Source: Streptomyces fungicidicus (GTDB lineage: Bacteria > Actinomycetota > Actinomycetes > Streptomycetales > Streptomycetaceae). From it: DNA of 64,000 nt. Below are positions 1 to 7,636 of this stretch, piece by piece (position 1 is the stretch's first letter; each line of letters opens with the position of its first letter). The stretch covers positions 2,356,001-2,420,000 of the forward strand of contig NZ_CP023407.1 of assembly GCF_003665435.1 (NCBI RefSeq), given 5' to 3'. Under the pieces are notes generated by a model. That model saw nothing but the letters and a program-made list of their open reading frames with translations, was not told where the DNA came from and did no database searches. A program made the translations under genes and the position numbers.

Positions 1-1239
1 GAAGCTCTCGCCGCCGCCGGTGGGTTCGGCGTCCGGGGAGGACAGCCAGGCGTTCAGGTCGTCGGGGTGGCGTTCGCGGACCTCGCCGAAGGTGAGGCCC
101 TCCCACGCGCCGAAGTCGGTCTCCCGCAGCCCGTCCTCCACGGCCACTTCGAGACCGAGCCGGGCGGCGACGATGCGCGCGGTCTCGCGGGTACGGGCGA
201 GGGGGGAGGAGACGACCGCCTGCACGGTGCCGCGCCGGGCCAGGAACTCGGCGACCCTCGCCGCCTGCTCCCGGCCGATGTCGGAGAGGGAGGGGTCACT
301 GCCGCCACTGCCCGAGAAACGCTTCTGCGGAGTCAGCGGCGTCTCCCCGTGCCGCAACAGCACGAAGGTCGCCGGCGCACCCATGTCCGGCGGCGCCCAC
401 CCCACCCCGGGCGTGGCCACGGTCCGCGCGGCCCGGACATCGGCGTCGGCCGCGGCAGCGGCAGCATCCGCCCCCGCGGCCGGAGCCCCGGTGGCGTCGC
501 CGGGCTCGGCGGCGGTCTCGCCGGAGACGCGTGCCGCACCGGCGTCGGCGTCGGCGGGACCCGCGGACGGGGCCCCGGTGGTGTCGTCCGCCGGGCGAGG
601 GGAGTCGGGCGCGGTGGCGGGCTCGGCACCGGAGGTGGGCGTCGCGTCGGCAGGACCCGCGGCCGGGGGTGCGGTGGACGGGCGGGGGGAGCCGGGTGTG
701 GGGGTGGAGGTCGAGGCGAGTGCGGCGCGGACGCGGGCCGCGCCCGCGGCCGCGTCGGCGGGTGGGCCCGCGGGCTCGGGGCGGGGGGTGTCCAGGGCGG
801 CGCGGGAGGCCGACGCCGACCACTGCTCGCCCCGCCTGCCCGCGTCCATCGCCTCGTTGGCCAGCCGGTCGGCGTGCTTGTTCCGCTCGCGGGGGATCCA
901 CTCGTACGTGACCCGCTCCGGCGGGAAGACCCGCGCGGCCTCCGCCGCGAGCGGCTTCATCGCCGGGTGCTTGATCTTCCAGCGGCCCGTCATCTGCTCG
1001 ACGACGAGCTTGGAGTCCATCCGGACGTGCACCGCGGCATCCGGGTCCAGCTCGTGCGCGGCGCGCAGGCCGGCCACCAGGCCCCGGTACTCGGCGACGT
1101 TGTTGGTGGCGACGCCGATGTACTCCGCCGCCTCCGCCAGGGTCTCCCCCGTCGCCGCGTCACTCACCACGGACCCGTAGCCCGCGGGCCCCGGGTTGCC
1201 CCGCGACCCGCCGTCCGCCTCGACGATGAACTCCCGCAT
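1..1239 (-). CDS. Bifunctional RNase H / histidine phosphatase (3' end outside window)
   Basis: Reads MREFIVEADGGSRGNPGP at the start and is still open at base 1, so at least 413 residues are present and the C-terminus is missing. Residues 1-140 are a type-I RNase H domain with the acidic residues in place: D in EADGGSRGNPG, E in NNVAEYRGL, D in RMDSKLVVEQM and D in NKHADRLANEA. After a roughly 140-residue Ala/Pro/Gly/Asp linker comes a histidine-phosphatase domain opening with LLRHGET. In this family the RNase H part removes RNA from hybrids and the phosphatase part is thought to act in cobalamin (CobC-like) metabolism. The zinc-ribbon gene lies 29 bp upstream on the same strand, so the two are probably cotranscribed with Nif3. 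The linker looks unusually long and low-complexity. Confidence 0.93.
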   Translation of the reverse strand, partial: MREFIVEADGGSRGNPGPAGYGSVVSDAATGETLAEAAEYIGVATNNVAEYRGLVAGLRAAHELDPDAAVHVRMDSKLVVEQMTGRWKIKHPAMKPLAAEAARVFPPERVTYEWIPRERNKHADRLANEAMDAGRRGEQWSASASRAALDTPRPEPAGPPADAAAGAARVRAALASTSTPTPGSPRPSTAPPAAGPADATPTSGAEPATAPDSPRPADDTTGAPSAGPADADAGAARVSGETAAEPGDATGAPAAGADAAAAAADADVRAARTVATPGVGWAPPDMGAPATFVLLRHGETPLTPQKRFSGSGGSDPSLSDIGREQAARVAEFLARRGTVQAVVSSPLARTRETARIVAARLGLEVAVEDGLRETDFGAWEGLTFGEVRERHPDDLNAWLSSPDAEPTGGGESF

Positions 1240-1268
1240 CGCTGACCAGCCCTTGCCGCCCCGCGGCC

Positions 1269-2012
1269 CTACAGGCCCGACTCGGAGGTGCGCACCAGGA
1301 TGCGGCGGCAGTTCTCGCAGCGCACCACCGTGTCGGGGGCGGCCGAGCGGATCTCGTTCAGCTCGGTGATGGCGAGCTCCTGGCGGCAGCCCTGGCAGGT
1401 ACGGGCGTACAGCTTCGCGGCGCCGATGCCGCCCTGCTGCCCGCGCAGCTTGTCGTACAGGCTCAGCAGCGGGGCGGGAACGGAGCCGGAAACGACCTCG
1501 CGCTCCTTCGTCACGGAGGCCACCTCGCCGTCGATCTCCTCGACGGCCGTGTCCCGGCGCGCGGTCGCGTCGTCGATCCTGCCCTGCACGGAGCCGACCC
1601 GCTCGGTGAGTTCGGTGACGCGCTCCTGCGCGGACTCGCGACGCTCCATGACCTCCAGGACGACGTCCTCGAGGTCGCCCTGCCGCTTGGCGAGGGAGGT
1701 GATCTCGCGCTGGAGGTTCTCCAGGTCCTTCGGCGAGGAGACGGCGCCGGAGTCGAGGCGCTTCTGGTCGCGGACGGCGCGCTGGCGCACCTGGTCGACG
1801 TCCTGCTCGGCCTTGGTCTGCTCGCGGGCGCAGTCGCTCTCCTCGGTCTGCGCGGCGACGAGCAGGTCGCGCAGCTGGGCGAGGTCCCGGGTCAGCGACT
1901 CGATCTCGGCGTGCTCGGGCAGCGACTTCCGCTTGTGCGCGAGCTGCTGGAGGCGGACGTCGAGGTCCTGGACGTCGAGGAGTCGGATCTGGTCGGCGGG
2001 CGCGGCGTTCAG
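1269..2012 (-). CDS. Coiled-coil / C4 zinc-ribbon protein with apparent CTG start
   Basis: About 247 residues. The N-terminal 180 are helical coiled coil rich in Glu, Arg and Leu. The C-terminus is a zinc ribbon with CxxC pairs in ARTCQGCRQEL and VVRCENCRRIL. Actinobacterial members are usually annotated as zinc-ribbon proteins of unknown, possibly nucleic-acid-related, function. Between the in-frame stop at 2031-2033 and base 1790 there is no in-frame ATG, GTG or TTG, yet the conserved sequence NAAPADQIRLLDVQDLDVRL lies there. The likely start is CTG at 2012-2010, preceded at good spacing by GGAG and overlapping the TGA of the Nif3 gene (CTGA). A GTG at 1790 is the alternative but would delete a conserved third of the coiled coil. 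Confidence 0.85.
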   Translation of the reverse strand: MNAAPADQIRLLDVQDLDVRLQQLAHKRKSLPEHAEIESLTRDLAQLRDLLVAAQTEESDCAREQTKAEQDVDQVRQRAVRDQKRLDSGAVSSPKDLENLQREITSLAKRQGDLEDVVLEVMERRESAQERVTELTERVGSVQGRIDDATARRDTAVEEIDGEVASVTKEREVVSGSVPAPLLSLYDKLRGQQGGIGAAKLYARTCQGCRQELAITELNEIRSAAPDTVVRCENCRRILVRTSESGL

Positions 2013-2914
2013 TTGGGGGCTCCAGATGTGTCAGCGTCCGAAGGGGCGCGCGAAGCGCTCCCTGGAAGGGTGGTGGTGGGCGACGGGCGGGCGGACGCCG
2101 CGTGGGCGGTCCAGGGGTCGGTGACCGTCCGCGAGATGTGGACCCGCAGGTCCCATCCGTGGCGGTCGGAGATCTCGTCGAGCTGGGCGGCCGCCAGCTC
2201 GCACCAGGGCCACTCGGTGGCCCAGTGCGCCGCGTCGAGCAGCGCGAGGGAACTCTGGGCGCGGGCCTCGGACACCGGGTGGTGGCGCAGGTCCGCGGTG
2301 AGGAAGGCGTCCACGCCGGCCGCCCGGACGTGGTCGAAGAGGCTGTCGCCGGAGCCGCCGCTGACGGCGACCGTGCGCACGGGCGCGTCGGGGTCGCCGG
2401 CGACGCGGATGCCCTGCGCGGTCGCGGGGAGGCGCTCGGCGGCGCGGGCGGCGAGTTCGCGGACGGTCAGCGGACGGTCCGGCTCGCACACCCTGCCGAG
2501 TCCCCGGCGGCCCGCGGGGTCGGACGGGTCCGGCACGAGGGGCCGCAGGATCCGGAGGTCCAGCGCGCCGGCGAGGGCGTCGGAGACTCCCGGGTCGGCG
2601 GTGTCGGCGTTGGTGTGGGCGACGTGCAGCGCGATGTCGTTCTTGATGAGGGTGTGCACCACGCGGCCCTTGAAGGTGGAGGCCGCGACCGTGGTCGTCC
2701 CGCGGAGGTAGAGCGGGTGGTGGGTGACCAGCAGGTCGGCGTCCAGCTTCAGCGCCTCGTCGACGGTCTCCCGGACCGGGTCGACGGCGAACAGGACCCG
2801 TGTGACCTCCTGGTCGGGATCGCCCACGACGGTGCCGACCGCGTCCCAGGACTCGGCCCACTCGGCGGGCCACAGGTTGTCCAGCGCGGCGATGACTTCA
2901 GACAGACGGGGCAC
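2009..2914 (-). CDS. Nif3-like dinuclear metal center hexameric protein
   Basis: 301 residues from a GTG (VPRLSEVIAALDNLWP); an in-frame ATG at 2971 would add 19 residues unlike family N-termini. This is the Nif3/DUF34 family, once called GTP cyclohydrolase I type 2. The metal-site motifs are visible: VTHHPLYLRG near residue 65, HVAHTNAD near 105, DLRHHPVSEA and the C-terminal DAAHWATEWPWCELAA. The cellular role is unsettled; members bind two metals and form toroidal hexamers. Its stop codon overlaps the start of the zinc-ribbon gene, so the two are translationally coupled. It is probably the first gene of the three-gene minus-strand group ending in the RNase H gene. Confidence 0.9.
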   Translation of the reverse strand: MPRLSEVIAALDNLWPAEWAESWDAVGTVVGDPDQEVTRVLFAVDPVRETVDEALKLDADLLVTHHPLYLRGTTTVAASTFKGRVVHTLIKNDIALHVAHTNADTADPGVSDALAGALDLRILRPLVPDPSDPAGRRGLGRVCEPDRPLTVRELAARAAERLPATAQGIRVAGDPDAPVRTVAVSGGSGDSLFDHVRAAGVDAFLTADLRHHPVSEARAQSSLALLDAAHWATEWPWCELAAAQLDEISDRHGWDLRVHISRTVTDPWTAHAASARPSPTTTLPGSASRAPSDADTSGAPN

Positions 2915-3087
2915 GCCTGCAAGGCTACCTGGCTGTTCCGTACGGCAGTACCTGCTCCCCGGAGCACACACCCCTCCGCTTCCTCAGGCGAATCGTTCCT
3001 GGAGCACCCTTACGTGTGAAGCGTGGGCCCACCGGTCCACCGCCTGTGCACGGGAGACCTACGTTCATCACCGGAGGTGACCGAACG

Positions 3088-4401
3088 ATGACGGTCTGTG
3101 CCATCGAACCTGAGGCGGGACACGAGGGCGGAGCCGGACGGGCGGGGTGCGCCATCACCGCCGACGGCTGCTACGCGGCGCGCCTCGCCCCCGCCGGCGA
3201 CTCCTTCGTCCCGGAGCGCTGGACCCTCGACGGTCCCGAGCCCTACGCGGTGCGGCTGCCCGGCGGCGGCCCCGGGGAACCCTGCGCCGAGGTGCAGCCG
3301 CTGAGCGACGGGCGGGTCCTCGTCCGCCGGCCGGCCGGCGGACGGCACACGTTCTCCCTGCTGTACCCGACCGGCCCCGGCACCGGCGAGCTGCCGCTGG
3401 GCGCGGTCGCGTGCCCGGACGAGGACACCCGGCTGCGGCTGCTGCCGCCCGCCCCGGGCGGGGAGCGGGCGTACGCGCTCGCCGTGGGCCCGCGGTCGAC
3501 GGCGGTGTGGCTGGTGGCGGGCGGCGCGTTCGGGCTCCAGCAGCTCGCGGAGGTCCCCGGCCGCTGCTCGGGCGGGGCGTGGCTGGACCGGGAGGGGCGG
3601 ATGCTGGCCCTGGACCGGGAGATGGGCGGCCGCAGCAAGGCGGTCGTGGTGGACCTGGGGCGGGGCGGCGAGATGTCGCCGCTGCTGCAGATCGCCGACG
3701 GGAGCGACGACCGGGTGCTGCTCGCCGACCCGGACAGCGGTCTGCTGCTGATCCGCTCGGACGCGCCCTCGCCCGGGCAGGACCGGCTGGGCTGGGGGGT
3801 GCTGGGGAGCACGCTGCCGGTGCGTTTCCCCCGGTGCCTGCGGATCGCGGACTGCACGGTCACCCCGTTCGCCGTGCAGCCGGGGCAGCTGCTGACACCG
3901 GAGCGCTGCGCGGTGGCGCTGCGCGTCGACGGCGCGCTCGGCAGCTGGATCGGGGTGTGGCGGCCGGCGGAGCGGCGGGTGGACCACGTCCCGGCGCCGG
4001 CGGGCTGGCTGGCCGGCAGCGGGCTGTGGACGGCGGAGGGGGAGCTGCGGCTGCCGTACTCCACCGGGGCGGTGCCCTGCGGGGTGGCCGTCCTGAGGGT
4101 GCCGGGGCAGGAGCGGCGGCGGGCGGGGCTGGACGTCCGTCCGCCGGCGCGGCCCGCGCGCTCCGGTGAACGCGCGGCGCCCGCCGCCCCTTCCGGATCC
4201 GGACCGGCGGCCGACGGCGGCGCCCCCTCCCCCAACGGGCCCGCGGACGAGGAACAACTCCCCTACTGCTCAGGTGACATGACGGATTTCCTGCTCACCC
4301 CCCACGCCGCATCCACCGGGCACGACGGCTCCGGCGTCTCCTCCGCTCCCCGCCCCGTCCCCCTGCAACAGGCGCCTCTGGCACGGCTTGTAACGAAGTA
4401 G
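3088..4401 (+). CDS. Conserved hypothetical protein, possible beta-propeller
   Basis: 437 residues from ATG at 3088, which has GGAGGTG 9 bases upstream; an upstream in-frame ATG at 3016 has no such site. No catalytic motif is recognisable. Residues 20-340 are beta-rich with recurring short Gly/Asp-turn segments (LLADPDSGLLLIRSD, VALRVDGALGSWIGVW, GLWTAEGELRLPYS), which suggests a propeller-like fold. The last 100 residues are Ala/Pro/Ser-rich and probably disordered. No signal peptide or membrane segment is seen, so it is likely cytoplasmic. It is divergent from Nif3 and alone on its strand. The function is unknown. Confidence 0.75.
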   Translation: MTVCAIEPEAGHEGGAGRAGCAITADGCYAARLAPAGDSFVPERWTLDGPEPYAVRLPGGGPGEPCAEVQPLSDGRVLVRRPAGGRHTFSLLYPTGPGTGELPLGAVACPDEDTRLRLLPPAPGGERAYALAVGPRSTAVWLVAGGAFGLQQLAEVPGRCSGGAWLDREGRMLALDREMGGRSKAVVVDLGRGGEMSPLLQIADGSDDRVLLADPDSGLLLIRSDAPSPGQDRLGWGVLGSTLPVRFPRCLRIADCTVTPFAVQPGQLLTPERCAVALRVDGALGSWIGVWRPAERRVDHVPAPAGWLAGSGLWTAEGELRLPYSTGAVPCGVAVLRVPGQERRRAGLDVRPPARPARSGERAAPAAPSGSGPAADGGAPSPNGPADEEQLPYCSGDMTDFLLTPHAASTGHDGSGVSSAPRPVPLQQAPLARLVTK

Positions 4402-4498
4402 TGCCGGTCGGCGTGGCCGCCTGGATCCGGGCGGTGGGGTGCCGGTTAGACTCGCCCGGCTGTAGGAAAGATCATGTTTACGGGGTGAGTTCCTTCCG

Positions 4499-4666
4499 AT
4501 GAACGACGTCAGCACGAACAAGCCGCAGTCCGCCGAGGGCGGGCAGTCCGCCACCGGGCACGGCAGGCACCGCGGGCCGGTCTCCACGCAGGACGTGGAA
4601 GCGTCCCCGCACGGCCGGCACCGCAGGCCGGAGCAGGCGAACGAGCACAGGGAGTCGGCTGCCTGA
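4499..4666 (+). CDS. Small 55-residue hydrophilic protein with two HGRHR motifs
   Basis: ATG at 4499 opens 55 residues beginning MNDVSTNKPQSAEGG. The peptide carries the same short motif twice, GHGRHRGPVST and PHGRHRRPEQ, and has no hydrophobic segment. GGGGTGAG about 10 bases upstream is a plausible ribosome site. It ends just before a perfect palindromic terminator. Coding is supported by strong G/C at third positions and by the internal protein-level repeat. I do not recognise a function. The basic His/Arg repeats could bind nucleic acid or metal, but that is only a guess. Confidence 0.6.
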   Translation: MNDVSTNKPQSAEGGQSATGHGRHRGPVSTQDVEASPHGRHRRPEQANEHRESAA

Positions 4667-4692
4667 CACACGTCGGGCACCGGTCCACGGAT

Positions 4693-4734
4693 GAAGCGGG
4701 CCCCGGCCGTCGTACGACGGCCGGGGCCCGCTTC
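4693..4734. terminator. Perfect 42-bp palindrome, bidirectional terminator
   Basis: Two 21-base arms are exact reverse complements with no spacer (left arm GAAGCGGGCCCCGGCCGTCGT). The right end overlaps the stop codon of the MaoC gene on the minus strand, and the left end lies 27 bp after the small gene's stop. It can therefore end transcription from both sides. There is no T-tract, as is usual in Streptomyces. Confidence 0.8.
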
Positions 4735-5593
4735 ACGCGTGTGCGACCGTCATGCCGTCGAGTACGGGGGCGTCGTCCCGGTCCACGGCGGTCACCGTCG
4801 CCCGCACCTCGCCGTCCCCCCGCCACATGCGGATCCGCAGTGTCTCGCCCGGGTGGACGATCCCGGTGAACCGGGTCGCGCAGGAGCGGACACGGGTGAC
4901 GTCCCCGTCGAGGAGGGTGTCGACGACCGCCTTGAGGGTCATGCCGTAGGTGCACAGGCCGTGCAGGACGGGACGGTCGAAGCCAGCGCGCCGGGCGAAC
5001 TCCGGGTCGGCGTGCAGGGGGTTCCAGTCGCCGGAGAGGCGGTACAGCAGGGCCTGGTCCTCGCGGACGGTCCGTTCCACGGTCCGGTCGGGGCGCCCCG
5101 TCTCGGGCACGGGCCGTACGGACGGGCCGCGGTCCCCGCCCCAGCCGCCCTCCCCGCGCAGGTGGACCCACGCCTCGTCGGTCCACAGCGGGCCGTCGCC
5201 GTCGGCGGCCTCGGTGCGCATGACCAGGACGGCGGCGTTCCCCTTGTCGTACACGGCGTCGATGCGGGCGGTGGTGGTGGCGGCGCCCTCGGTCGGCAGC
5301 GGGCGGTGCAGGGTGAGCGACTGGCCGGCGTGCAGGGCGCGGGCCAGGTCCACGTCGATGCCGGGCATGGTCAGCGCGGCGGTCACGCCGGGGGATCCGG
5401 CTCCCGCGACGGCGGCGAAGCCGGGGAGGACGTGCAGCCGGGTCTCCAGGGTGTAGCGGAGTTCCGCGGGGTCGGTGGCGGCGGATCCGCCGGCGCCGAC
5501 GCCGAGGTGGTAGAGGATGACGTCCTTCGCGGTCCAGGAGATCCCGGCGGTGCGGGGCGGGGCGGTCAGCGCCGTGCGGACATCGATGGGCAT
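4733..5593 (-). CDS. MaoC family dehydratase (2-enoyl-CoA hydratase type)
   Basis: 286 residues, the length of double-hotdog enoyl-CoA hydratase 2 proteins. The N-terminal half (1-150) is the degenerate hotdog. The C-terminal half carries the hydratase-2 motif around residue 200 in SGDWNPLHADPEFARRAGF, with the Asp and His expected for catalysis. The family hydrates trans-2-enoyl-CoA to (R)-3-hydroxyacyl-CoA in fatty-acid or sterol side-chain beta-oxidation, in the cytoplasm. It starts at ATG 5593 and appears monocistronic, ending in the palindrome described above. Confidence 0.92.
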   Translation of the reverse strand: MPIDVRTALTAPPRTAGISWTAKDVILYHLGVGAGGSAATDPAELRYTLETRLHVLPGFAAVAGAGSPGVTAALTMPGIDVDLARALHAGQSLTLHRPLPTEGAATTTARIDAVYDKGNAAVLVMRTEAADGDGPLWTDEAWVHLRGEGGWGGDRGPSVRPVPETGRPDRTVERTVREDQALLYRLSGDWNPLHADPEFARRAGFDRPVLHGLCTYGMTLKAVVDTLLDGDVTRVRSCATRFTGIVHPGETLRIRMWRGDGEVRATVTAVDRDDAPVLDGMTVAHA

Positions 5594-5754
5594 GGGGCTC
5601 CTGAGTCGTCCCGGTGGTGGGTCCTGGCGGGTCGAGTGTCGCAGCCCGGGGCCCGGGACATTCGTACCGGGGAAAGGCGTACGAGCGGCTCTGTCGGGGC
5701 GGGCCGGGGGCGCCGTACGGTCTCGGGGACGGCGAACGAATGGGGGCTCAGGTC

Positions 5755-6903
5755 ATGTCGACGTCCTGTGACACACACCGTGGTTTCCGGCTTCTTCCCT
5801 GGCTGCTGGTCGGGATGGGCGCCTTCTCCAACCTCTTCCAGGGCACCACCCCGAACCCGTGGGTCGGCGCCGTGGGACTGCTGACGTTCAACTCCCTGTA
5901 CGTCTTCCTGGCGTTCAGCGCGCGCCCGCGGCGGCGGGAGGCGGCCGGCACCCGGGTGGCGCTCGCCCTGCTGGCCGCGGTGACCTGCGCGCTCGCGCTC
6001 GGCTACGGCGGCGACTGGCTGCTTTACTTCCCGCTGCTCGGGCTCGCCACCGGCGTGGTCCTGCGGGGCGGGACGCTGAAGGTCGCCGGTGCCGCGGTGA
6101 CCGCGGTCGCGGGCGGGGCCGGCTGGTTCCACGACGGGTGGGGCGGCCTCGACATCCTCTACGCCACCGCGATCTCGACGGCGGTGACGGCCATGCTCGT
6201 ACGGCTGGCCGAGACCGTGGGGGAACTGCGCGCCGCGCGGGAGGAGCTGGCCCGCCGGGCGGTGGAGCAGGAGCGGCTGCGCTTCTCCCGCGATCTGCAC
6301 GACCTGCTGGGACACACGCTGTCGGTGATCGTCGTGAAGTCGGAGGCGGCCCGCCGGCTCGCGCCGCGCGATCCGGCCGCCGCGCTGGCCCAGGTCACCG
6401 ACATCGAGGCGGTCGGCCGGCAGGCGCTCACCGAGATCCGGGAAGCCGTGACGGGCTACCGGGAGGGCGGTCTGGACACCGAACTGGACCGGGCCCGCTC
6501 GGCCCTGACGGACGCGGGCATCATCCCGGTGGTGCGCCGCGGCGGCCCGCCGCTCGGTCCGCGCACGGAGGCCCTGCTGGGCTGGGTGGTGCGCGAGGCG
6601 GCCACCAACGCCGTACGGCACAGCGGGGCCGAACGCTGCGAGATCACCGTCTCGGCGACGCCCGAGCGGGTCCGTCTGACCGTGACCGACGACGGTTCCG
6701 GGGCCGGCGGGACGGGCGCGGACGGCACGGGGCTGCGCGGCCTGACCGAGCGCCTCGCGGCGGCCGGGGGCACGCTGCGGGCGGGCACCGGCGACGGCGG
6801 CGGCTTCCGGGTCTCGGCGGAGCTGCCGCTGGACGCGGCGGACGCGGAACCGGCCCGGGAGGCCGCGGCGGCGGGCCCGCCGCGTGCCGCGGCGGCGGTC
6901 TGA
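5755..6903 (+). CDS. Two-component sensor histidine kinase, DesK/NarX class
   Basis: 382 residues from ATG 5755 (MSTSCDTHRGFRLLPWLL); an ATG at 5740 is also possible. Residues 10-150 contain about five hydrophobic membrane helices, followed by a short coiled coil. The HisKA_3 phosphoacceptor box is RFSRDLHDLLGHTLSVIV. The ATPase domain has its N-box in VREAATNAVRHSGA and a G-box in DDGSGAGGTGADGTGLRG. The signal is unknown because there is no periplasmic sensor domain. The response regulator follows 81 bp downstream on the same strand, so they form a pair. Confidence 0.93.
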   Translation: MSTSCDTHRGFRLLPWLLVGMGAFSNLFQGTTPNPWVGAVGLLTFNSLYVFLAFSARPRRREAAGTRVALALLAAVTCALALGYGGDWLLYFPLLGLATGVVLRGGTLKVAGAAVTAVAGGAGWFHDGWGGLDILYATAISTAVTAMLVRLAETVGELRAAREELARRAVEQERLRFSRDLHDLLGHTLSVIVVKSEAARRLAPRDPAAALAQVTDIEAVGRQALTEIREAVTGYREGGLDTELDRARSALTDAGIIPVVRRGGPPLGPRTEALLGWVVREAATNAVRHSGAERCEITVSATPERVRLTVTDDGSGAGGTGADGTGLRGLTERLAAAGGTLRAGTGDGGGFRVSAELPLDAADAEPAREAAAAGPPRAAAAV

Positions 6904-6984
6904 GCCGCCGTGCCCTCCGCCGCGCGGGGCGGCCGCGCCCTCCCGCCGGGGCGCGTCCCGCCCGCGCCGTCCTACGCTACGGAC

Positions 6985-7626
6985 GTGACCGAGACGCCGC
7001 GTGACCACCGGCCCGCCCCTTCCATCCGGGTGCTGCTCGCGGAGGACCAGGGGATGATGCGCGGGGCGCTGGCGCTGCTGCTCGGCATGGAGCCCGACAT
7101 CGAGGTGGTGGCCCAGGTGGCGGCGGGGGACGTCATCGTGGACGCGGCGCTCGCGCACCGTCCCGACGTGGCCCTGCTCGACATCGAACTGCCGGGCATG
7201 AGCGGTCTGGACGCCGCCGCGGAGCTGCGCGAGCGGGCTCCGGAGTGCCGGGTGCTGATCCTCACCACGTTCGGCCGGCCCGGCTATCTGCGGCGGGCCA
7301 TGGACGCGGGGGCCGCCGGGTTCCTGGTGAAGGACGGGCCCGTGGAGGAGCTGGCGTCGGCGGTCCGCCGGGTGCTGGCCGGGGAGACGGTGGTCGACCC
7401 GGTGCTGGCCGCGGCGGCGCTCAGTGCCGGGCCCAGTCCGCTCACCGCCCGCGAGCGCGACGTCCTCCGGGCGTCCGCGGGCGGCGCGACGGTCGCCGAC
7501 ATCGCCGCCCGGGTGCACCTCTCCGAGTCCACGGTCCGCAACCACCTCTCCGCCGTCATCGGCAAGACCGGCACCCGCAACCGCACGGAGGCCCTGCACG
7601 AGGCCCGCCACAAGGGCTGGCTGTAG
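6985..7626 (+). CDS. LuxR-family response regulator (NarL type)
   Basis: 213 residues from GTG 6985 (VTETPRDHRPAPSIRVLLAEDQGMM). The receiver has the acidic pair in LLAEDQ, the phosphoacceptor Asp in VALLDIELPGMSG, Thr in ILTTFG and Lys in FLVKDG. A LuxR helix-turn-helix ends the protein (LTARERDVLRASAGGATVAD to STVRNHLSAVIGKTG). A TACGCT hexamer lies 6 bases before the GTG, the spacing of a leaderless actinobacterial promoter, so it may be transcribed independently of the kinase. The convergent MFS gene ends only 10 bp away, so a target there is possible but unproven. Confidence 0.93.
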   Translation: MTETPRDHRPAPSIRVLLAEDQGMMRGALALLLGMEPDIEVVAQVAAGDVIVDAALAHRPDVALLDIELPGMSGLDAAAELRERAPECRVLILTTFGRPGYLRRAMDAGAAGFLVKDGPVEELASAVRRVLAGETVVDPVLAAAALSAGPSPLTARERDVLRASAGGATVADIAARVHLSESTVRNHLSAVIGKTGTRNRTEALHEARHKGWL

Positions 7627-7636
7627 GCGGAGCCCG

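Noticed and set aside
20..1245. Long open frames of 386 and 392 residues on the plus strand
   Set aside because: They run antisense to the RNase H/phosphatase gene and encode low-complexity Arg/Gly/Ala sequence, the usual shadow of a high-GC gene.
5566..7611. 681-residue minus-strand open frame
   Set aside because: It is antisense to the histidine kinase and response regulator. Its composition (Gly/Arg/His-rich) has no domain, while the plus-strand genes have complete motifs.
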